Positions 8,326-18,633 of a stretch of 64,000 nt of DNA are shown here, in pieces; the stretch's first letter is position 1; each line of letters begins with the position of its first letter. The stretch is from the NCBI RefSeq assembly GCF_000820145.1, contig NZ_CDBW01000006.1:238255-302254 (forward strand), in the 5' to 3' direction. Source of the stretch: Aeromonas sobria. GTDB taxonomy: Bacteria > Pseudomonadota > Gammaproteobacteria > Enterobacterales > Aeromonadaceae. The notes below the pieces were generated by a model. The model did no database searches. It saw only the letters and a list, made by a program, of their open reading frames with translations, and was not told the DNA's origin. Position numbers and translations under genes: made by a program.

Positions 8326-10527
8326 ATGGATCTGCGTCTATTGTCGTTTGCCCTGGGGGCAAGCTCCTCACTGCTCTGGCCATGGTTACCTTCACTCGCA
8401 TGGGGGGGCCTGTTGCTGTCCCTGCTGGTTCCCCTTGCATATTACCGCGCCTGGCGGCTGCTGTTTCTCCTGCTTGGTATCCTCTGGATGCAAGCCAACC
8501 TTGCCTATCGGCTGACGTGGTTGAACCAGCTTGGAGAGCAAACAAGCCACATCATAACCGCGCAGCTGCAAAGTGCAGAGCCCGAGGGGGATAAATTTGT
8601 CCGGCTGCTGCTGCAGGTGAGCACCCTCGACGAACAACCGCTGACACCTGAGCCCCTGATCCGGGTCAATGCTTATCAGGCACTGCCAGCCATGACAGTG
8701 GGCAGCCGGATCACCCTGGTCACCTCGCTGAAACCGGCCCACGGTCTTGCCAACGAGGCGGGGCTGGATGGGCGGCGTCTGCTGCTGGGCAAGGGGATCA
8801 CAGCGACCGGCAATCTGCGCCGGATGATCGCCATTGAGCCAGTGGCCGCGGGCTGGCGTGAACGCTGGTTGGGATCGGCGACCGAGAGTTGGCGCTCGCT
8901 TAACCATGCGCCCTTGCTGGCGGCCCTCACCTTTGGCGAACAGAGTGGTATCACGGATGCCCAGTGGGAGCTGTTTCGTGGCAGCGGTCTGACTCATATC
9001 ATCGCTATTTCAGGGCAACACATTGCGATGGTGGCGGTGCTCGGGTGGTGGCTGGGGCGCTTGTTTGGCCTGCGTGGCGCCATTGTCACGTCTCTGCTGT
9101 TTGCCGCCGTCTATAGCGCACTGGCAGGATTTGCGGTGGCCACTGAGCGGGCCTTGATCATGGTGCTGGTGTGGAGTGTGCTGCGCTGGAGCCGGCGGGA
9201 GTGGCCTACCTATCGCATCTGGTTGTGGGCCTTTGTGGTGCTGACCCTCTGGGATCCCTTCGCCCTCTATTCGGCCGGGTTCTGGCTCTCGTTTCTGGCG
9301 GTGGCTATTTTGCTGCTGGTGGGATATTTCCACCACAAGCCCGGGCTGTGGCAGATCCAGCTCTGGTTGCTGCTCGGCCTGTTGCCACTGCAGTTGGCGC
9401 TATTTGAGGGGATAGCGCCGTTGGCCATGGTGATCAACCTGCTGGCGGTGCCGCTCTTTTGTATTGCCATCATACCGCTGGCGTTGATTGGGGTGCTGCT
9501 GGCACCGCTCTCGACCTCACTTGCTTATGGCCTGTTCTGGTTGGCGGATCTGGGGCTGGGGTGGGTGCTGGCCACCTTGAGCTGGCTGGCCGGGCAGTTG
9601 CAACTGTGGTGGCCACTGCCCGGCTGGTGGCTGCCGCTCTGTGCCCTGCTGTTGCTGCTCTGGTTCGGTTGGCAGTGGCGCCCCGCACGCTGGCTGTGGT
9701 TGCCGGGCGCCCTTGCGCTGGTGTTGGCGTGCTGGCCTGCACCGACCCGCTGGCAACTGCGGGTGCTGGATGTAGGGCAGGGGCTGGCGGTGCTGATCAG
9801 CAAGGGCGATCGCGCCATCCTCTATGACACCGGTGATCGCTATCCCGGGGGCTACAACATGGCGGATGCGGTGATCTTGCCCCAGTTGAGCCGTCTGGGC
9901 ATCAGAGTGATCGATCGTCTCATCATCAGCCACAAAGATCGGGATCATGCCGGTAATCGCAGGCGGCTGCTCAGCGCCATGCCGGTGCGCCATGAGACCT
10001 CATCTTATCCCTTCAGCGAGGGAACCACCCTCTGCCAGCGGGGTCAGCAGTGGCACTGGCAGGGGCTCGCGTTTGCGGTGCTCTGGCCCGAACACCCCGG
10101 CGGTGGGCGTAACAACGATGGCTGCGTGGTACGGATCAGCGATGGCGAGCGCAGCATATTGCTGAGCGCCGATATCGAACGGCAGGCCGAGCAGCGACTG
10201 GTGGCGCTGGAGGGGGAGGGTTTGGCCAGCACCTTGCTGGTGAGCCCCCATCATGGCAGCCGCAGCTCTTCCACCCCACCGTTTGTGGCGGCGGTGGGGG
10301 CGCAGGATGTTATCCATAGCGCCGGTTTCAGGAACCAGTGGAACTTTCCCCGTCCTGAGGTGGTGGCTCGTTATCAGGATGCTCGCCAGTGGATCACCGG
10401 TCAGCAGGGGGCGATATTGGTTGAACCAATAGCCGAAGGCTTGCGTGTCACGGCCGAGCGTGATGGTGGCCCCTGGTATCGGCGCAGTGGCGACTGGTGG
10501 CGACCGAAGCGGTGGTTTGACCAATAA
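8326..10527 (+). CDS. comEC: ComEC/Rec2 family DNA-uptake channel protein
   Basis: Polytopic inner-membrane protein, 733 aa, homologue of E. coli YcaI and of ComEC, which forms the channel for single-stranded DNA in natural transformation. Domains in order: N-terminal OB-like soluble part (residues about 60-170), the Competence channel core (about 190-460; GLTHIIAISGQHIAMVA is the family signature), and a C-terminal metallo-beta-lactamase-like domain (about 480-733; DVGQGLAVLI, DTGDRY, ISHKDRDHAGN, SPHHGSRSS). Gene order comEC-msbA-lpxK-ycaR-kdsB is the same as E. coli ycaI onward. ATG 8326 (MDLRLLSFALGAS) is preferred; upstream in-frame starts run into the divergent gene. Confidence 0.93.
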   Translation: MDLRLLSFALGASSSLLWPWLPSLAWGGLLLSLLVPLAYYRAWRLLFLLLGILWMQANLAYRLTWLNQLGEQTSHIITAQLQSAEPEGDKFVRLLLQVSTLDEQPLTPEPLIRVNAYQALPAMTVGSRITLVTSLKPAHGLANEAGLDGRRLLLGKGITATGNLRRMIAIEPVAAGWRERWLGSATESWRSLNHAPLLAALTFGEQSGITDAQWELFRGSGLTHIIAISGQHIAMVAVLGWWLGRLFGLRGAIVTSLLFAAVYSALAGFAVATERALIMVLVWSVLRWSRREWPTYRIWLWAFVVLTLWDPFALYSAGFWLSFLAVAILLLVGYFHHKPGLWQIQLWLLLGLLPLQLALFEGIAPLAMVINLLAVPLFCIAIIPLALIGVLLAPLSTSLAYGLFWLADLGLGWVLATLSWLAGQLQLWWPLPGWWLPLCALLLLLWFGWQWRPARWLWLPGALALVLACWPAPTRWQLRVLDVGQGLAVLISKGDRAILYDTGDRYPGGYNMADAVILPQLSRLGIRVIDRLIISHKDRDHAGNRRRLLSAMPVRHETSSYPFSEGTTLCQRGQQWHWQGLAFAVLWPEHPGGGRNNDGCVVRISDGERSILLSADIERQAEQRLVALEGEGLASTLLVSPHHGSRSSSTPPFVAAVGAQDVIHSAGFRNQWNFPRPEVVARYQDARQWITGQQGAILVEPIAEGLRVTAERDGGPWYRRSGDWWRPKRWFDQ

Positions 10528-10631
10528 ATAGTCACTTTCGGTGTGGATGGCGGTCATATCCAAGGCGGCACTTGGTGGAAACCCAAGCTTTGGCTAGAAT
10601 GGCGCGTCATTTCCATTACTAACGGCTATTC

Positions 10632-12401
10632 ATGCAACAAGAAACCTCACAAGAGAGCTGGCCAGTATTCAAACGCCTGCTCGGCTATGTCCGGGACCGC
10701 AAGCTGGGCCTGGTTGGTGGCATCATCGGGATGCTGGGCTACGCCGCCGTGGATACCACCTTCGTCTACTCCATCAAACCGTTGATCGATCAGGGCCTCA
10801 ATGGCAATGACAGCAGCGTCTTGAAATGGATGCCTTTCTTCGTTCTCGGCATTGTGGCCCTGCGCGGTTGTGCCGCTTTCCTCTCCAACTATTGCATGGC
10901 CTGGGTCGGCAACCATGTGGTGATGCGGCTGCAGCAGCAGGTTTTTAGCCACCTGATGGCGATGCCCATGAGCTTCTTTGACCGCCAGAATACCGGCAAC
11001 TTGCTCTCCAAAGTGACCTATGACGCGGGCCAGGTATCCTCTGCTGCCAGCTCAACTCTGGTGTCGCTGGTGCGAGAGGGTGCCACAGTGGTGGGTCTGC
11101 TGGGGCTGATGTTCTGGCACTCTTGGCAGTTGTCCGTGATCTTCCTGGTGGTGGGCCCTGTGGTGGGGATCCTGATTGGCCTGATCAGCCGACGCTTTCG
11201 CCAGATCAGCCGCCATATTCAGCAAGCGGTGGGAGACATCACTACCTCCACCGAGCAGATGCTGAAAGGTCATAAAGAGGTGCTGATGTTTGGTGGCCAG
11301 CAGGTGGAAGACAAGCGCTTCTTCACGGTCAGCAACCGGATGCGTCAGCAGACCATGAAGATGGTCGCGGCCGATGCTATCGGCAGTCCTATCGTCCAGA
11401 TGGTGGCCTCGGTCGCGCTGGCGACATTCCTCTATGTGGCGACCATCGACAGCGTCAAGGCGACCCTGACCGCCGGTACCTTTACCGTCATGGTCACCTC
11501 CATGATGATGCTGCTCAAGCCGCTGAAAAGTCTGACTGACGTCAATAACCAGTTCCAGCGCGGTATCACCGCCTGTCAGAGCCTGTTCGGCCTGCTCGAT
11601 TCCACTCCGGAAGAAGATTCAGGGACCCGTACTCTGGCGCGCGCCCGTGGCGAAATCGAGTTTCGCAACGTCACCTTTAGCTACCCGACCAAAGAGACAC
11701 CGGCGCTGCACAATGTCAGCTTCAAGGTCGAGGCGGGTAAATCGGTGGCGCTGGTGGGCCGCTCCGGCTCCGGCAAGAGCACCATCGCCAGCCTGTTGAC
11801 CCGTTTCTACGATATCGAGCAGGGCGAGATCTTGCTCGATGGCATCAACATCCGCGAATACAAGTTGAGCGAGCTGCGCAAGCAGTACGCGCTGGTCTCC
11901 CAGCATGTGCACCTGTTCAACGACTCGGTGGCCAATAACATTGCCTATGCCGCCGAAGAGCGCTACAGCCTGGACGAGATCCAGCAGGCTGCCCGCATTG
12001 CACATGCCGATGAGTTTGTCCGCAAGATGCCGGAAGGTTACGACACCGTGGTGGGCGAGAACGGGGCATCGCTGTCTGGTGGCCAGCGCCAGCGTATCGC
12101 CATCGCCCGCGCCCTGCTGCGCGATGCACCTGTGCTGCTGCTTGATGAGGCGACCTCTGCCCTCGATACCGAGTCAGAGCGCCACATTCAGGCTGCCATC
12201 GACGAGCTGTGCAAGGCGCGCACCTCGCTGATGATCGCCCACCGTCTCTCTACCATCGAGAAGGCGGACGAGATCCTGGTGATCGACGAGGGTCATATTG
12301 TTGAGCGCGGCAACCATGAAACCTTGATGGCCATGCAGGGCACCTATGCCCAGCTGCGGGCCATCCAGTTTGGGAGCGCTTCACTGGGAACCAAGGCCTA
12401 A
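10632..12401 (+). CDS. msbA: Lipid A-core flippase MsbA
   Basis: Homodimeric ABC exporter that flips lipid A-core across the inner membrane. The 589-aa product has six predicted membrane helices in the first 320 residues and a C-terminal ATPase: Walker A GRSGSGKST near residue 378, signature LSGGQRQR, Walker B LLLDEATSALD and H-loop IAHRLST. Size matches E. coli MsbA (582). Its stop overlaps the lpxK start by one base (TAATG), giving a coupled msbA-lpxK unit. Confidence 0.97.
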   Translation: MQQETSQESWPVFKRLLGYVRDRKLGLVGGIIGMLGYAAVDTTFVYSIKPLIDQGLNGNDSSVLKWMPFFVLGIVALRGCAAFLSNYCMAWVGNHVVMRLQQQVFSHLMAMPMSFFDRQNTGNLLSKVTYDAGQVSSAASSTLVSLVREGATVVGLLGLMFWHSWQLSVIFLVVGPVVGILIGLISRRFRQISRHIQQAVGDITTSTEQMLKGHKEVLMFGGQQVEDKRFFTVSNRMRQQTMKMVAADAIGSPIVQMVASVALATFLYVATIDSVKATLTAGTFTVMVTSMMMLLKPLKSLTDVNNQFQRGITACQSLFGLLDSTPEEDSGTRTLARARGEIEFRNVTFSYPTKETPALHNVSFKVEAGKSVALVGRSGSGKSTIASLLTRFYDIEQGEILLDGINIREYKLSELRKQYALVSQHVHLFNDSVANNIAYAAEERYSLDEIQQAARIAHADEFVRKMPEGYDTVVGENGASLSGGQRQRIAIARALLRDAPVLLLDEATSALDTESERHIQAAIDELCKARTSLMIAHRLSTIEKADEILVIDEGHIVERGNHETLMAMQGTYAQLRAIQFGSASLGTKA

Positions 12402-13396
12402 TGCTGCAACAGCTCTGGTACGGCAAAAGTGGCTGGCGCTGGTTGCTGGTCCCCTTTGCCCTGCTGTTCGCCATCATCAGCGGCACCCGCCGCTACGCCT
12501 ATCGCCACGGCTGGCGCAAGGGGTATCGTTCCTCCTTGCCGGTGATAGTGGTGGGCAATATTTCGGTGGGTGGCAACGGCAAGACCCCGGTAGTGGTCTG
12601 GCTGGTGGAGCAACTGCAAGTACGCGGTTTTCGTCCCGGGGTGGTGAGTCGGGGTTATGGTGGCAAGGCGCCCCATTACCCTTATCGGCTGGATGAGACC
12701 AGCACCACGGCGCAGGCGGGAGATGAGCCCGTGTTGATCGCCCGACGTTGCGGTTGCCCGGTGGTGGTCGCACCGAAACGGGCCGATGCGGTACGGCTGC
12801 TGGAGCAGAGTGGTGAGGTGGATATCATCATCACCGACGACGGCCTGCAGCACTATGCGCTGGCCCGGGACATCGAGCTGGTGGTGGTGGATGGCGCCCG
12901 GCGCTTTGGCAATGCCTGCCTGCTGCCGATGGGGCCACTGCGTGAGCCGGTCACCCGTTTAAAGCGGGTTGACGCCATCATCTGCAACGGTGGCGAGCCG
13001 GGCAAGGGTGAGTACCCCATGCAACTGGTGGCCGATGCTCCGCGCCGGGTGCGCGACGATGCACCGCTGGCGGTGCCACTGTCAGGCACGGTCGATGCAC
13101 TGGCAGGTATTGGTCATCCCCCCCGTTTCTTTGCCACGCTGGAGGGATTGGGCTACGCACTGGATCAGCAGGTCGCTTATGGGGATCACCACCCCTTCGA
13201 TCGCACCGAGCTGGTGGGTCGCTTTGCCGCCAAGCCGCTGCTGATGACCGAAAAGGATGCGGTCAAATGTCGCTCGTTTGCCCTCGATAACTGGTGGTAT
13301 CTGCCGGTCAGCGCCCAATTGCCGGCCCCCCTGCTCGATACCCTGTTGCAGAAATTGAAATTGGTGAAAGCACCCAATGCGGGTGCCGGGATATAA
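12401..13396 (+). CDS. lpxK: Tetraacyldisaccharide 4'-kinase LpxK
   Basis: Phosphorylates the 4' position of the lipid A disaccharide precursor (sixth step of the Raetz pathway) at the inner membrane. The 331-aa product has an N-terminal membrane anchor (residues 13-27), the P-loop VGNISVGGNGKTP at 51-63, and TDDGLQHYALARD with acidic residues of the active site. Translationally coupled to msbA. Confidence 0.96.
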   Translation: MLQQLWYGKSGWRWLLVPFALLFAIISGTRRYAYRHGWRKGYRSSLPVIVVGNISVGGNGKTPVVVWLVEQLQVRGFRPGVVSRGYGGKAPHYPYRLDETSTTAQAGDEPVLIARRCGCPVVVAPKRADAVRLLEQSGEVDIIITDDGLQHYALARDIELVVVDGARRFGNACLLPMGPLREPVTRLKRVDAIICNGGEPGKGEYPMQLVADAPRRVRDDAPLAVPLSGTVDALAGIGHPPRFFATLEGLGYALDQQVAYGDHHPFDRTELVGRFAAKPLLMTEKDAVKCRSFALDNWWYLPVSAQLPAPLLDTLLQKLKLVKAPNAGAGI

Positions 13397-13404
13397 CATA
13401 TCGG

Positions 13405-13434
13405 ATTGCTCGACATCATAGCTGGCCGGGTTGT
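13405..13434 (+). repeat. Partial duplicate of the ycaR 5' coding end
   Basis: TTGCTCGACATCAT at 13405-13418 is identical to 13488-13501 inside ycaR, and the following bases (AGCTGGCCGGG versus CGCCTGCCCGG) are still similar. A further short match, GGCTCGACATCG, lies at 13441-13452. This 72-bp lpxK-ycaR gap appears to have grown from a duplication of the ycaR start region that has since decayed. Confidence 0.6.
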
Positions 13435-13468
13435 GTGGCTGGCTCGACATCGTTGAAGGAGTATCGTT

Positions 13469-13657
13469 TTGGCATTAGATATCAAGTTGCTCGACATCAT
13501 CGCCTGCCCGGTCTGCAAGGGTAAGTTGCACTACAACAAAGCCGTTCATGAGCTGGTTTGCCGCTTCGACAAGCTGGCCTATCCGCTGGAAGAGGGGATC
13601 CCGGTGCTGTTGGAAAACCGCGCCCGCCTGCTCAATAGCGATGAGCTGCCATCATGA
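13469..13657 (+). CDS. ycaR: Trm112-like small zinc-ribbon-type protein YcaR
   Basis: 62-aa member of the UPF0434/Trm112 family. It contains CPVCKG at residues 12-17, CRFD later and the family ending [12 protein letters not shown]. The start is TTG at 13469, supported by AAGGAG at 13455-13460 and by the family N-terminus. Its stop overlaps the kdsB start (ATGA). The exact role is unknown; the position between lpxK and kdsB is conserved in enterobacteria. Confidence 0.92.
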   Translation: MALDIKLLDIIACPVCKGKLHYNKAVHELVCRFDKLAYPLEEGIPVLLENRARLLNSDELPS

Positions 13658-14403
13658 GTTTCGTGGTCGTCATTCCAGCCCGCTATGCGTCAACCCGTTT
13701 GCCGGGCAAGCCGCTGGCGGATATCCATGGCAAGCCTATGGTGCAGCATGTAGTTGAAAAAGCGCTGCAATCTGGTGCCGACCGGGTGATTGTCGCCACC
13801 GATGATCAGCGGGTCGCGCAGGCGTTGGCGGCGACCGGTGTCGAGGTGTGCATGACCTCACCGGATCACCAGTCCGGCACCGAGCGTCTGGCCGAAGTAT
13901 GCCGTCACTACGGCTTTGCTGCCGATACCATCATCGTCAACGTGCAGGGGGATGAACCGCTTATTCCGCCCGCCATCATTCGTCAGGTGGCCGACAATCT
14001 GGCTGCTGCCACGGCGCCGATGGCCACCTTGTCTGTGCCGATCAAGGATGCCGAAGAGGCGTTCAATCCCAATGCGGTCAAGGTAGTGACTGACAAGGAT
14101 GGCTACGCCCTCTATTTCAGCCGCGCCAGCATTCCCTGGGATCGGGACCGATTTGCCAAGAGTCACGAGCAGATTGGCGGCCACTATCAGCGCCACATCG
14201 GCATCTACGCCTATCGCGCCGGATTCATCCAGCGTTATGTGGACTGGACACCGAGTGTGTTGGAGCAGGTCGAGGCGCTGGAGCAGCTGCGGGTGCTCTG
14301 GTATGGCGAGAAGATCCACGTCGCCCAGGCCCTTGAAGCCCCGCCGGTCGGGGTAGATACCCAGGCCGATCTGGAGAAGGTACGCGCATTGTTGGCCAAG
14401 TGA
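13654..14403 (+). CDS. kdsB: CMP-KDO synthetase KdsB
   Basis: Activates KDO with CTP to CMP-KDO for LPS inner-core assembly in the cytosol. The 249-aa protein has the nucleotidyltransferase motif [18 protein letters not shown], then [16 protein letters not shown] and NVQGDEPLI, all characteristic of KdsB. Coupled to ycaR by a 4-bp overlap; the last gene of the comEC-msbA-lpxK-ycaR-kdsB run. Confidence 0.97.
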   Translation: MSFVVVIPARYASTRLPGKPLADIHGKPMVQHVVEKALQSGADRVIVATDDQRVAQALAATGVEVCMTSPDHQSGTERLAEVCRHYGFAADTIIVNVQGDEPLIPPAIIRQVADNLAAATAPMATLSVPIKDAEEAFNPNAVKVVTDKDGYALYFSRASIPWDRDRFAKSHEQIGGHYQRHIGIYAYRAGFIQRYVDWTPSVLEQVEALEQLRVLWYGEKIHVAQALEAPPVGVDTQADLEKVRALLAK

Positions 14404-14428
14404 TGGCAACGACGTGCAGATAAGGAAC

Positions 14429-14455
14429 AACGGTGTCGCCAGACACCGTTTTTTG
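14429..14455 (+). terminator. Terminator after kdsB
   Basis: Stem AACGGTGTC / GACACCGTT (14429-14437, 14442-14450) with a GCCA loop, followed by TTTTGTTTTT. Confidence 0.92.
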
Positions 14456-14616
14456 TTTTTAATATTTATATAATTATTTGATTTTAAACATCAATAACGG
14501 GTTTTCTCAAACTTTTGGCGGACATGGTTTGCCAATGCGACGAGTTTGGTTATGATGCAAGACGCCCTGTTAACCCTAACCGGGCGGCAAAAACGAGATA
14601 AAAACGGGGTGTTTGG

Positions 14617-15261
14617 GTGATAAATGTATTCCTGGTCGATGATCATGAGCTGGTGCGTACAGGGATAAGACGCATTCTTGAAGACGTGCGCGGGATCAAG
14701 GTGGTGGGCGAGGCACAGAGCGGGGAAACCGCCGTTGCATTTTGTCGCCAACACCATCCGGATGTGATCCTGATGGACATGAACATGCCGGGCATTGGTG
14801 GTCTGGAGGCGACCCGCAAAATTCTGCGGATCCGCCCCGATGTACGCATCATTGTGCTGACCATTCACTGCGAAAATCCGTTCCCTACCAAGGTGATGCA
14901 GGCGGGTGCTGCGGGTTACCTGACCAAGGGCGCGGCTCCTGACGAGATGATCCAGGCGATCCGGCTGGTGCACTCCGGTCAGCGTTACATCTCCCCGGAG
15001 ATCGCCCAGCAGATGGCCCTGAGCCAGTTTGCCTCGGCGGATGAGAATCCCTTCAAGTCCCTCTCCGAGCGCGAGCTGCAGATCATGATGATGATCACCA
15101 AGGGACAGAAGGTGACCGATATCTCCGAGCAGCTCAACCTGAGCCCGAAGACGGTCAACAGCTACCGCTATCGCCTGTTCAGCAAGCTGGACATCAGCGG
15201 TGACGTGGAGCTGACTCATCTGGCCATTCGCTATGGCATGCTGGATGCCGACACCCTCTAA
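14617..15261 (+). CDS. uvrY: Response regulator UvrY (GacA/SirA type)
   Basis: Response regulator of the BarA/UvrY (GacS/GacA) system that drives CsrB/RsmZ-type small RNAs. The 214-aa product has a receiver domain with phospho-acceptor D54 in ILMDMNMPG and a C-terminal LuxR-type HTH (LSERELQIMMMITKG ... SPKTVNSYRYRLFSKL, residues 148-190). The start is GTG 14617 within GGGGTGTTTGGGTG; the family N-terminus INVFLVDDHELVR follows directly. uvrC lies downstream as usual, but a terminator sits between them here. Confidence 0.95.
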   Translation: MINVFLVDDHELVRTGIRRILEDVRGIKVVGEAQSGETAVAFCRQHHPDVILMDMNMPGIGGLEATRKILRIRPDVRIIVLTIHCENPFPTKVMQAGAAGYLTKGAAPDEMIQAIRLVHSGQRYISPEIAQQMALSQFASADENPFKSLSERELQIMMMITKGQKVTDISEQLNLSPKTVNSYRYRLFSKLDISGDVELTHLAIRYGMLDADTL

Positions 15262-15280
15262 CCGGGTGGAGTGAGGTCTC

Positions 15281-15310
15281 AAAGGCGGCGGGTGCCGCCT
15301 TTTTGCTTTT
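15281..15310 (+). terminator. Terminator between uvrY and uvrC
   Basis: Stem AAAGGCGGC / GCCGCCTTT with a GGGT loop (15281-15302), then TTGCTTTT. It lies 20 bp after uvrY and 77 bp before uvrC, so it could attenuate readthrough. Confidence 0.82.
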
Positions 15311-15386
15311 CTGCCCCTTTGCTTTTCAGGCTGCAGGGGCAGTATGCTCTGCCCGTCTTTTTGCCTTTGTGTGAGCCGAGTAGCTG

Positions 15387-17240
15387 ATGACCCTCTCTCC
15401 CGATCCCCTCTTCGACAGCAAAGCGTTTCTGAGCGCCGTGACCCATCAGAGTGGCGTCTACCGCATGTATGACAGCGGTGGCACCGTTATCTATGTGGGC
15501 AAGGCCAAGGATCTGAAAAAGCGGCTTGCCTCCTACTTTCGTACCAACGTCGACAGCATCAAGACCCGTACCCTGGTGCGCCAGATCGCCGATATCCAGG
15601 TCACCGTCACCCATACCGAGACCGAGGCGCTGATCCTCGAGCACAACCTGATCAAGCAGTACCAGCCCCGCTACAACGTGCTGCTGCGGGATGATAAATC
15701 CTACCCCTGGATCATCATCACCGCGCATCTGCATCCGCGCATCGGCGTCCATCGTGGGGCCCGCAAGGTGAAGGGGGAGTATTTCGGCCCGTATCCTTCC
15801 GGCGGCGCGGTGCGCGAGAGCCTGCACCTGATGCAGAAGATCTTTCCGGTGCGCCAGTGCGAGGATGCGGTCTACGCCAACCGCAGCCGTCCCTGCCTGC
15901 TCTATCAGCTCAAGCGCTGCGCCGGCCCCTGCGTGGCAGGGCTGGTGAGTGAAGCTGAATATGCCCAGCAGGTGGAGTTGGCCAAGCTGTTTCTGGCGGG
16001 CAAGAACCAGCAGGTGATTGGCGAGTTGGTGGGCAAGATGGAGTCCGCCAGCGGCGATCTGCGCTTTGAAGAGGCGGCCCGCTATCGGGATCAGATCCAG
16101 GCGCTACGCCGCGTCACCGAGCAGCAGTCGGTGAGCGGCAACGTGCTGGACGAGCTGGATGTGGTGGGTGTCGCCTTCGAGCAAGGGGCCGCCTGCATCC
16201 ACGTACTGTTTATCCGGCAGGGCAAGGTGCTCGGTTCGCGCAGCTACTTCCCGAAAGTGCCGGCCGATACTCCGCAGGACGAGGTGGTGCAATCCTTCTT
16301 GCTGCAGTTCTATTTGTCGGGGCAGGGGGGTCGGCAGATCCCCAGTGAAGTGCTGCTCGATGTAGCCCTCGAGGATGAGAGCGTCATCGCCGAGACCCTG
16401 AGCCAGACCGCTGGCTACAAGGTGCGGGTGGTCAGCCGCACCCGCGCTGAGCGGGCTCGTTTTATCAAGCTCGCCTCCATCAACGCCGAGACCGCGCTGC
16501 GCTCCCGTCTGGCCCACAAGAGCACCCTCATCGCCCGCTACGACCAGCTGGAGGAGCTGTTGGAGCTGGAGCGTCCCATCGCCCGCATGGAGTGTTTCGA
16601 TATCTCCCACACCATGGGGGAGCGCACGGTGGCCTCTTGCGTGGTGTTCAACCGCGAGGGGCCGCTCAGCTCCGAGTATCGTCGTTTCAATATCGACGGC
16701 ATCACCGGTGGCGATGACTACGCGGCCATGGAGCAGGTGCTGGAGCGCCGTTTTGGCAAGCTGCAGGAGCCGGATAAGGTGCCGGACGTGCTGTTTATCG
16801 ATGGCGGCCTTGGCCAATTGCGCCGCGCCGAAGAGATCCTGGCGCGCCAGCTGGAATTCCTGGGTGGCAAATACCCGCTGTTGGTAGGGATCGCCAAGGG
16901 GGTGACCCGCAAGGCGGGACTGGAGACGCTGATCATGGGGGAGAGCCACGAAGAGCTGCACTTGCCGGCAGATATGCCCGCTTTGCACCTTATTCAGCAT
17001 ATTCGCGATGAATCCCACCGTTTTGCCATTACCGGTCACCGGGCGCGGCGTGCCAAGGCCCGCACCAGCAGCAGTCTGGAGGATATCCCCGGGGTAGGCC
17101 CGAAGCGGCGTCAGGCGCTGCTCAAATACCTTGGCGGCCTGCAGGAGGTGAAAAAGGCGAGCGTGGACGAGTTGGCCAAGGTGCCCGGTATCAGTCAGGA
17201 GCTGGCTCAGACCATCCACGATGGCTTGCACAGTGCCTGA
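15387..17240 (+). CDS. uvrC: Excinuclease ABC subunit C
   Basis: Nuclease subunit of UvrABC nucleotide-excision repair; makes the 3' and 5' incisions. The 617-aa product has a GIY-YIG domain ([19 protein letters not shown], residues 17-36), a zinc-binding-like Cys group near 155-180, a UVR domain (about 205-240), an RNase H-like endonuclease domain ([22 protein letters not shown]) and a helix-hairpin-helix pair at the C-terminus ([10 protein letters not shown]). Confidence 0.97.
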   Translation: MTLSPDPLFDSKAFLSAVTHQSGVYRMYDSGGTVIYVGKAKDLKKRLASYFRTNVDSIKTRTLVRQIADIQVTVTHTETEALILEHNLIKQYQPRYNVLLRDDKSYPWIIITAHLHPRIGVHRGARKVKGEYFGPYPSGGAVRESLHLMQKIFPVRQCEDAVYANRSRPCLLYQLKRCAGPCVAGLVSEAEYAQQVELAKLFLAGKNQQVIGELVGKMESASGDLRFEEAARYRDQIQALRRVTEQQSVSGNVLDELDVVGVAFEQGAACIHVLFIRQGKVLGSRSYFPKVPADTPQDEVVQSFLLQFYLSGQGGRQIPSEVLLDVALEDESVIAETLSQTAGYKVRVVSRTRAERARFIKLASINAETALRSRLAHKSTLIARYDQLEELLELERPIARMECFDISHTMGERTVASCVVFNREGPLSSEYRRFNIDGITGGDDYAAMEQVLERRFGKLQEPDKVPDVLFIDGGLGQLRRAEEILARQLEFLGGKYPLLVGIAKGVTRKAGLETLIMGESHEELHLPADMPALHLIQHIRDESHRFAITGHRARRAKARTSSSLEDIPGVGPKRRQALLKYLGGLQEVKKASVDELAKVPGISQELAQTIHDGLHSA

Positions 17241-17449
17241 CCCTCTGTTGGCCCCTCGTTGGCGCCAGAGGAGATCGCTAACTCCTTGATGCACAAGAGC
17301 CGTGACGCGGGGGGGCCGTAAATGCCATAATGGCCCCGCATCTTGAGAAGATTGATGGATTAACAAGACCGAGACGAGCGCCAGTGCGATTGCATCGCAA
17401 ATCGGCTTTGGCGCACTGTGTAGCGACGTACAAGAAGTGGCTGAAAATA

Positions 17450-18004
17450 ATGACAAACATACCTAACCTGTTGACGTTTTTCCGGATTTTGCTCATTCCC
17501 GTCTTCGTCATCCTGTTTTATCTGCCTTATCAGTGGTCCTATCTGGCGGCCGCCCTCGTCTTTATCTTGGCCGCTGCCACCGACTGGTTTGATGGCTACC
17601 TTGCACGCAAGCTGAACCAGTCCACCGCCTTTGGTGCCTTCCTTGACCCGGTTGCTGACAAGATCATGGTCGCCGCCGCGCTGGTGGTCATCGTCGAACA
17701 CTACAACACCATCTGGGTCACCATCCCCGCCATGACCATGATTGGCCGCGAGATCATCATCTCTGCCCTGCGCGAATGGATGGCCGAGCTGGGCAAACGC
17801 TCCTCGGTGGCGGTCAGCTGGATTGGCAAGTGGAAGACCATGATCCAGATGGTGTCGCTCACCGGCCTTATCTGGCAATACAATGTCTGGATGGTGTGGC
17901 TCGCCTATGTGATGCTCTATGTCGCCACCGTGCTCACTTTCTGGTCGATGTTCCAGTACATGAAGGCCGCCTGGGGCGATTTGACCCACCACGCCAAGCT
18001 GTGA
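17450..18004 (+). CDS. pgsA: Phosphatidylglycerophosphate synthase PgsA
   Basis: Inner-membrane CDP-alcohol phosphatidyltransferase making phosphatidylglycerophosphate from CDP-diacylglycerol and glycerol 3-phosphate. 184 aa, with the CDP-OH-P signature between residues 44 and 68 (D-G-x2-A-R-x8-G-x3-D-x3-D, all residues present) and several membrane helices. ATG 17450 ([13 protein letters not shown]) is the family start; the frame is open for 120 bp more but that stretch is not similar to PgsA. Upstream of the Gly-Cys-Leu tRNA cluster as in E. coli. Confidence 0.95.
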   Translation: MTNIPNLLTFFRILLIPVFVILFYLPYQWSYLAAALVFILAAATDWFDGYLARKLNQSTAFGAFLDPVADKIMVAAALVVIVEHYNTIWVTIPAMTMIGREIIISALREWMAELGKRSSVAVSWIGKWKTMIQMVSLTGLIWQYNVWMVWLAYVMLYVATVLTFWSMFQYMKAAWGDLTHHAKL

Positions 18005-18185
18005 GTCACCGGTGCCACAAGGTGAGGTTTCCGCTGATTTGAAGCAGGAAACGGCCAAAGGCGCTAAAACTGTTCAAAAAGGGCAAAAAATGCCCGAACG
18101 ATCAGGTAATTAAATATTTCTGGTTGACTGGGCGAGGAACATCGCTAGAATGCGTCCTCGTAGTCAGGCAGTCAGCCAGACCAAT

Positions 18186-18261
<76 letters not shown>

Positions 18262-18296
18262 AATTCAGACAATAGAGAGCCAACTCTCTTTTGCAT

Positions 18297-18370
18297 GGCG
18301 CGTTAGCAAAGCGGTTATGCAGCGGATTGCAAATCCGTTTAGTCCGGTTCGACTCCGGAACGTGCCTCCA
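18297..18370 (+). tRNA. cysT: tRNA-Cys (GCA)
   Basis: 74 nt with encoded CCA. Acceptor GGCGCGT pairs with ACGTGCC (one G-U pair). Anticodon loop ATTGCAAAT gives GCA; T-arm CCGGTTCGACTCCGG. Confidence 0.97.
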
Positions 18371-18411
18371 TATTGACAAGCCCGCCACGCGGACTTGATA
18401 CCGATTGCGGT

Positions 18412-18498
18412 GCCCGAGTGGTGAAATCGGTAGACACAAGGGATTTAAAATCCCTCGACGTTCGCGTCGTGCCGGTTCGATTCCGGCCTCGGGCACCA
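18412..18498 (+). tRNA. leuZ: tRNA-Leu (TAA)
   Basis: 87 nt with encoded CCA and a long variable arm (TCGACGTTCGCGTCG). Acceptor GCCCGAG pairs with CTCGGGC. Anticodon loop centre TTTAAAA gives TAA. Confidence 0.97.
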
Positions 18499-18527
18499 GT
18501 TATTAAGTAAAGCAATCAAAGAGTTAC

Positions 18528-18560
18528 AAAGGCCACTAGAGATAGTGGCCTTTTTCTTTT
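18528..18560 (+). terminator. Terminator of the pgsA-tRNA unit
   Basis: Stem AAAGGCCACTA / TAGTGGCCTTT with a GAGA loop (18528-18553), then TTCTTTTTCC, 30 bp after tRNA-Leu. Confidence 0.92.
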
Positions 18561-18633
18561 TCCTCAGAGTCCACATTTGATCCACACAGGTTTAGTCCGG
18601 TAGAGCCTCCGGCTTTTACTTGCCAGCTCAGTA

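Noticed and set aside
16104..17456. 450-codon antisense frame over uvrC
   Set aside because: Mirror of uvrC codon bias, no signal for translation.
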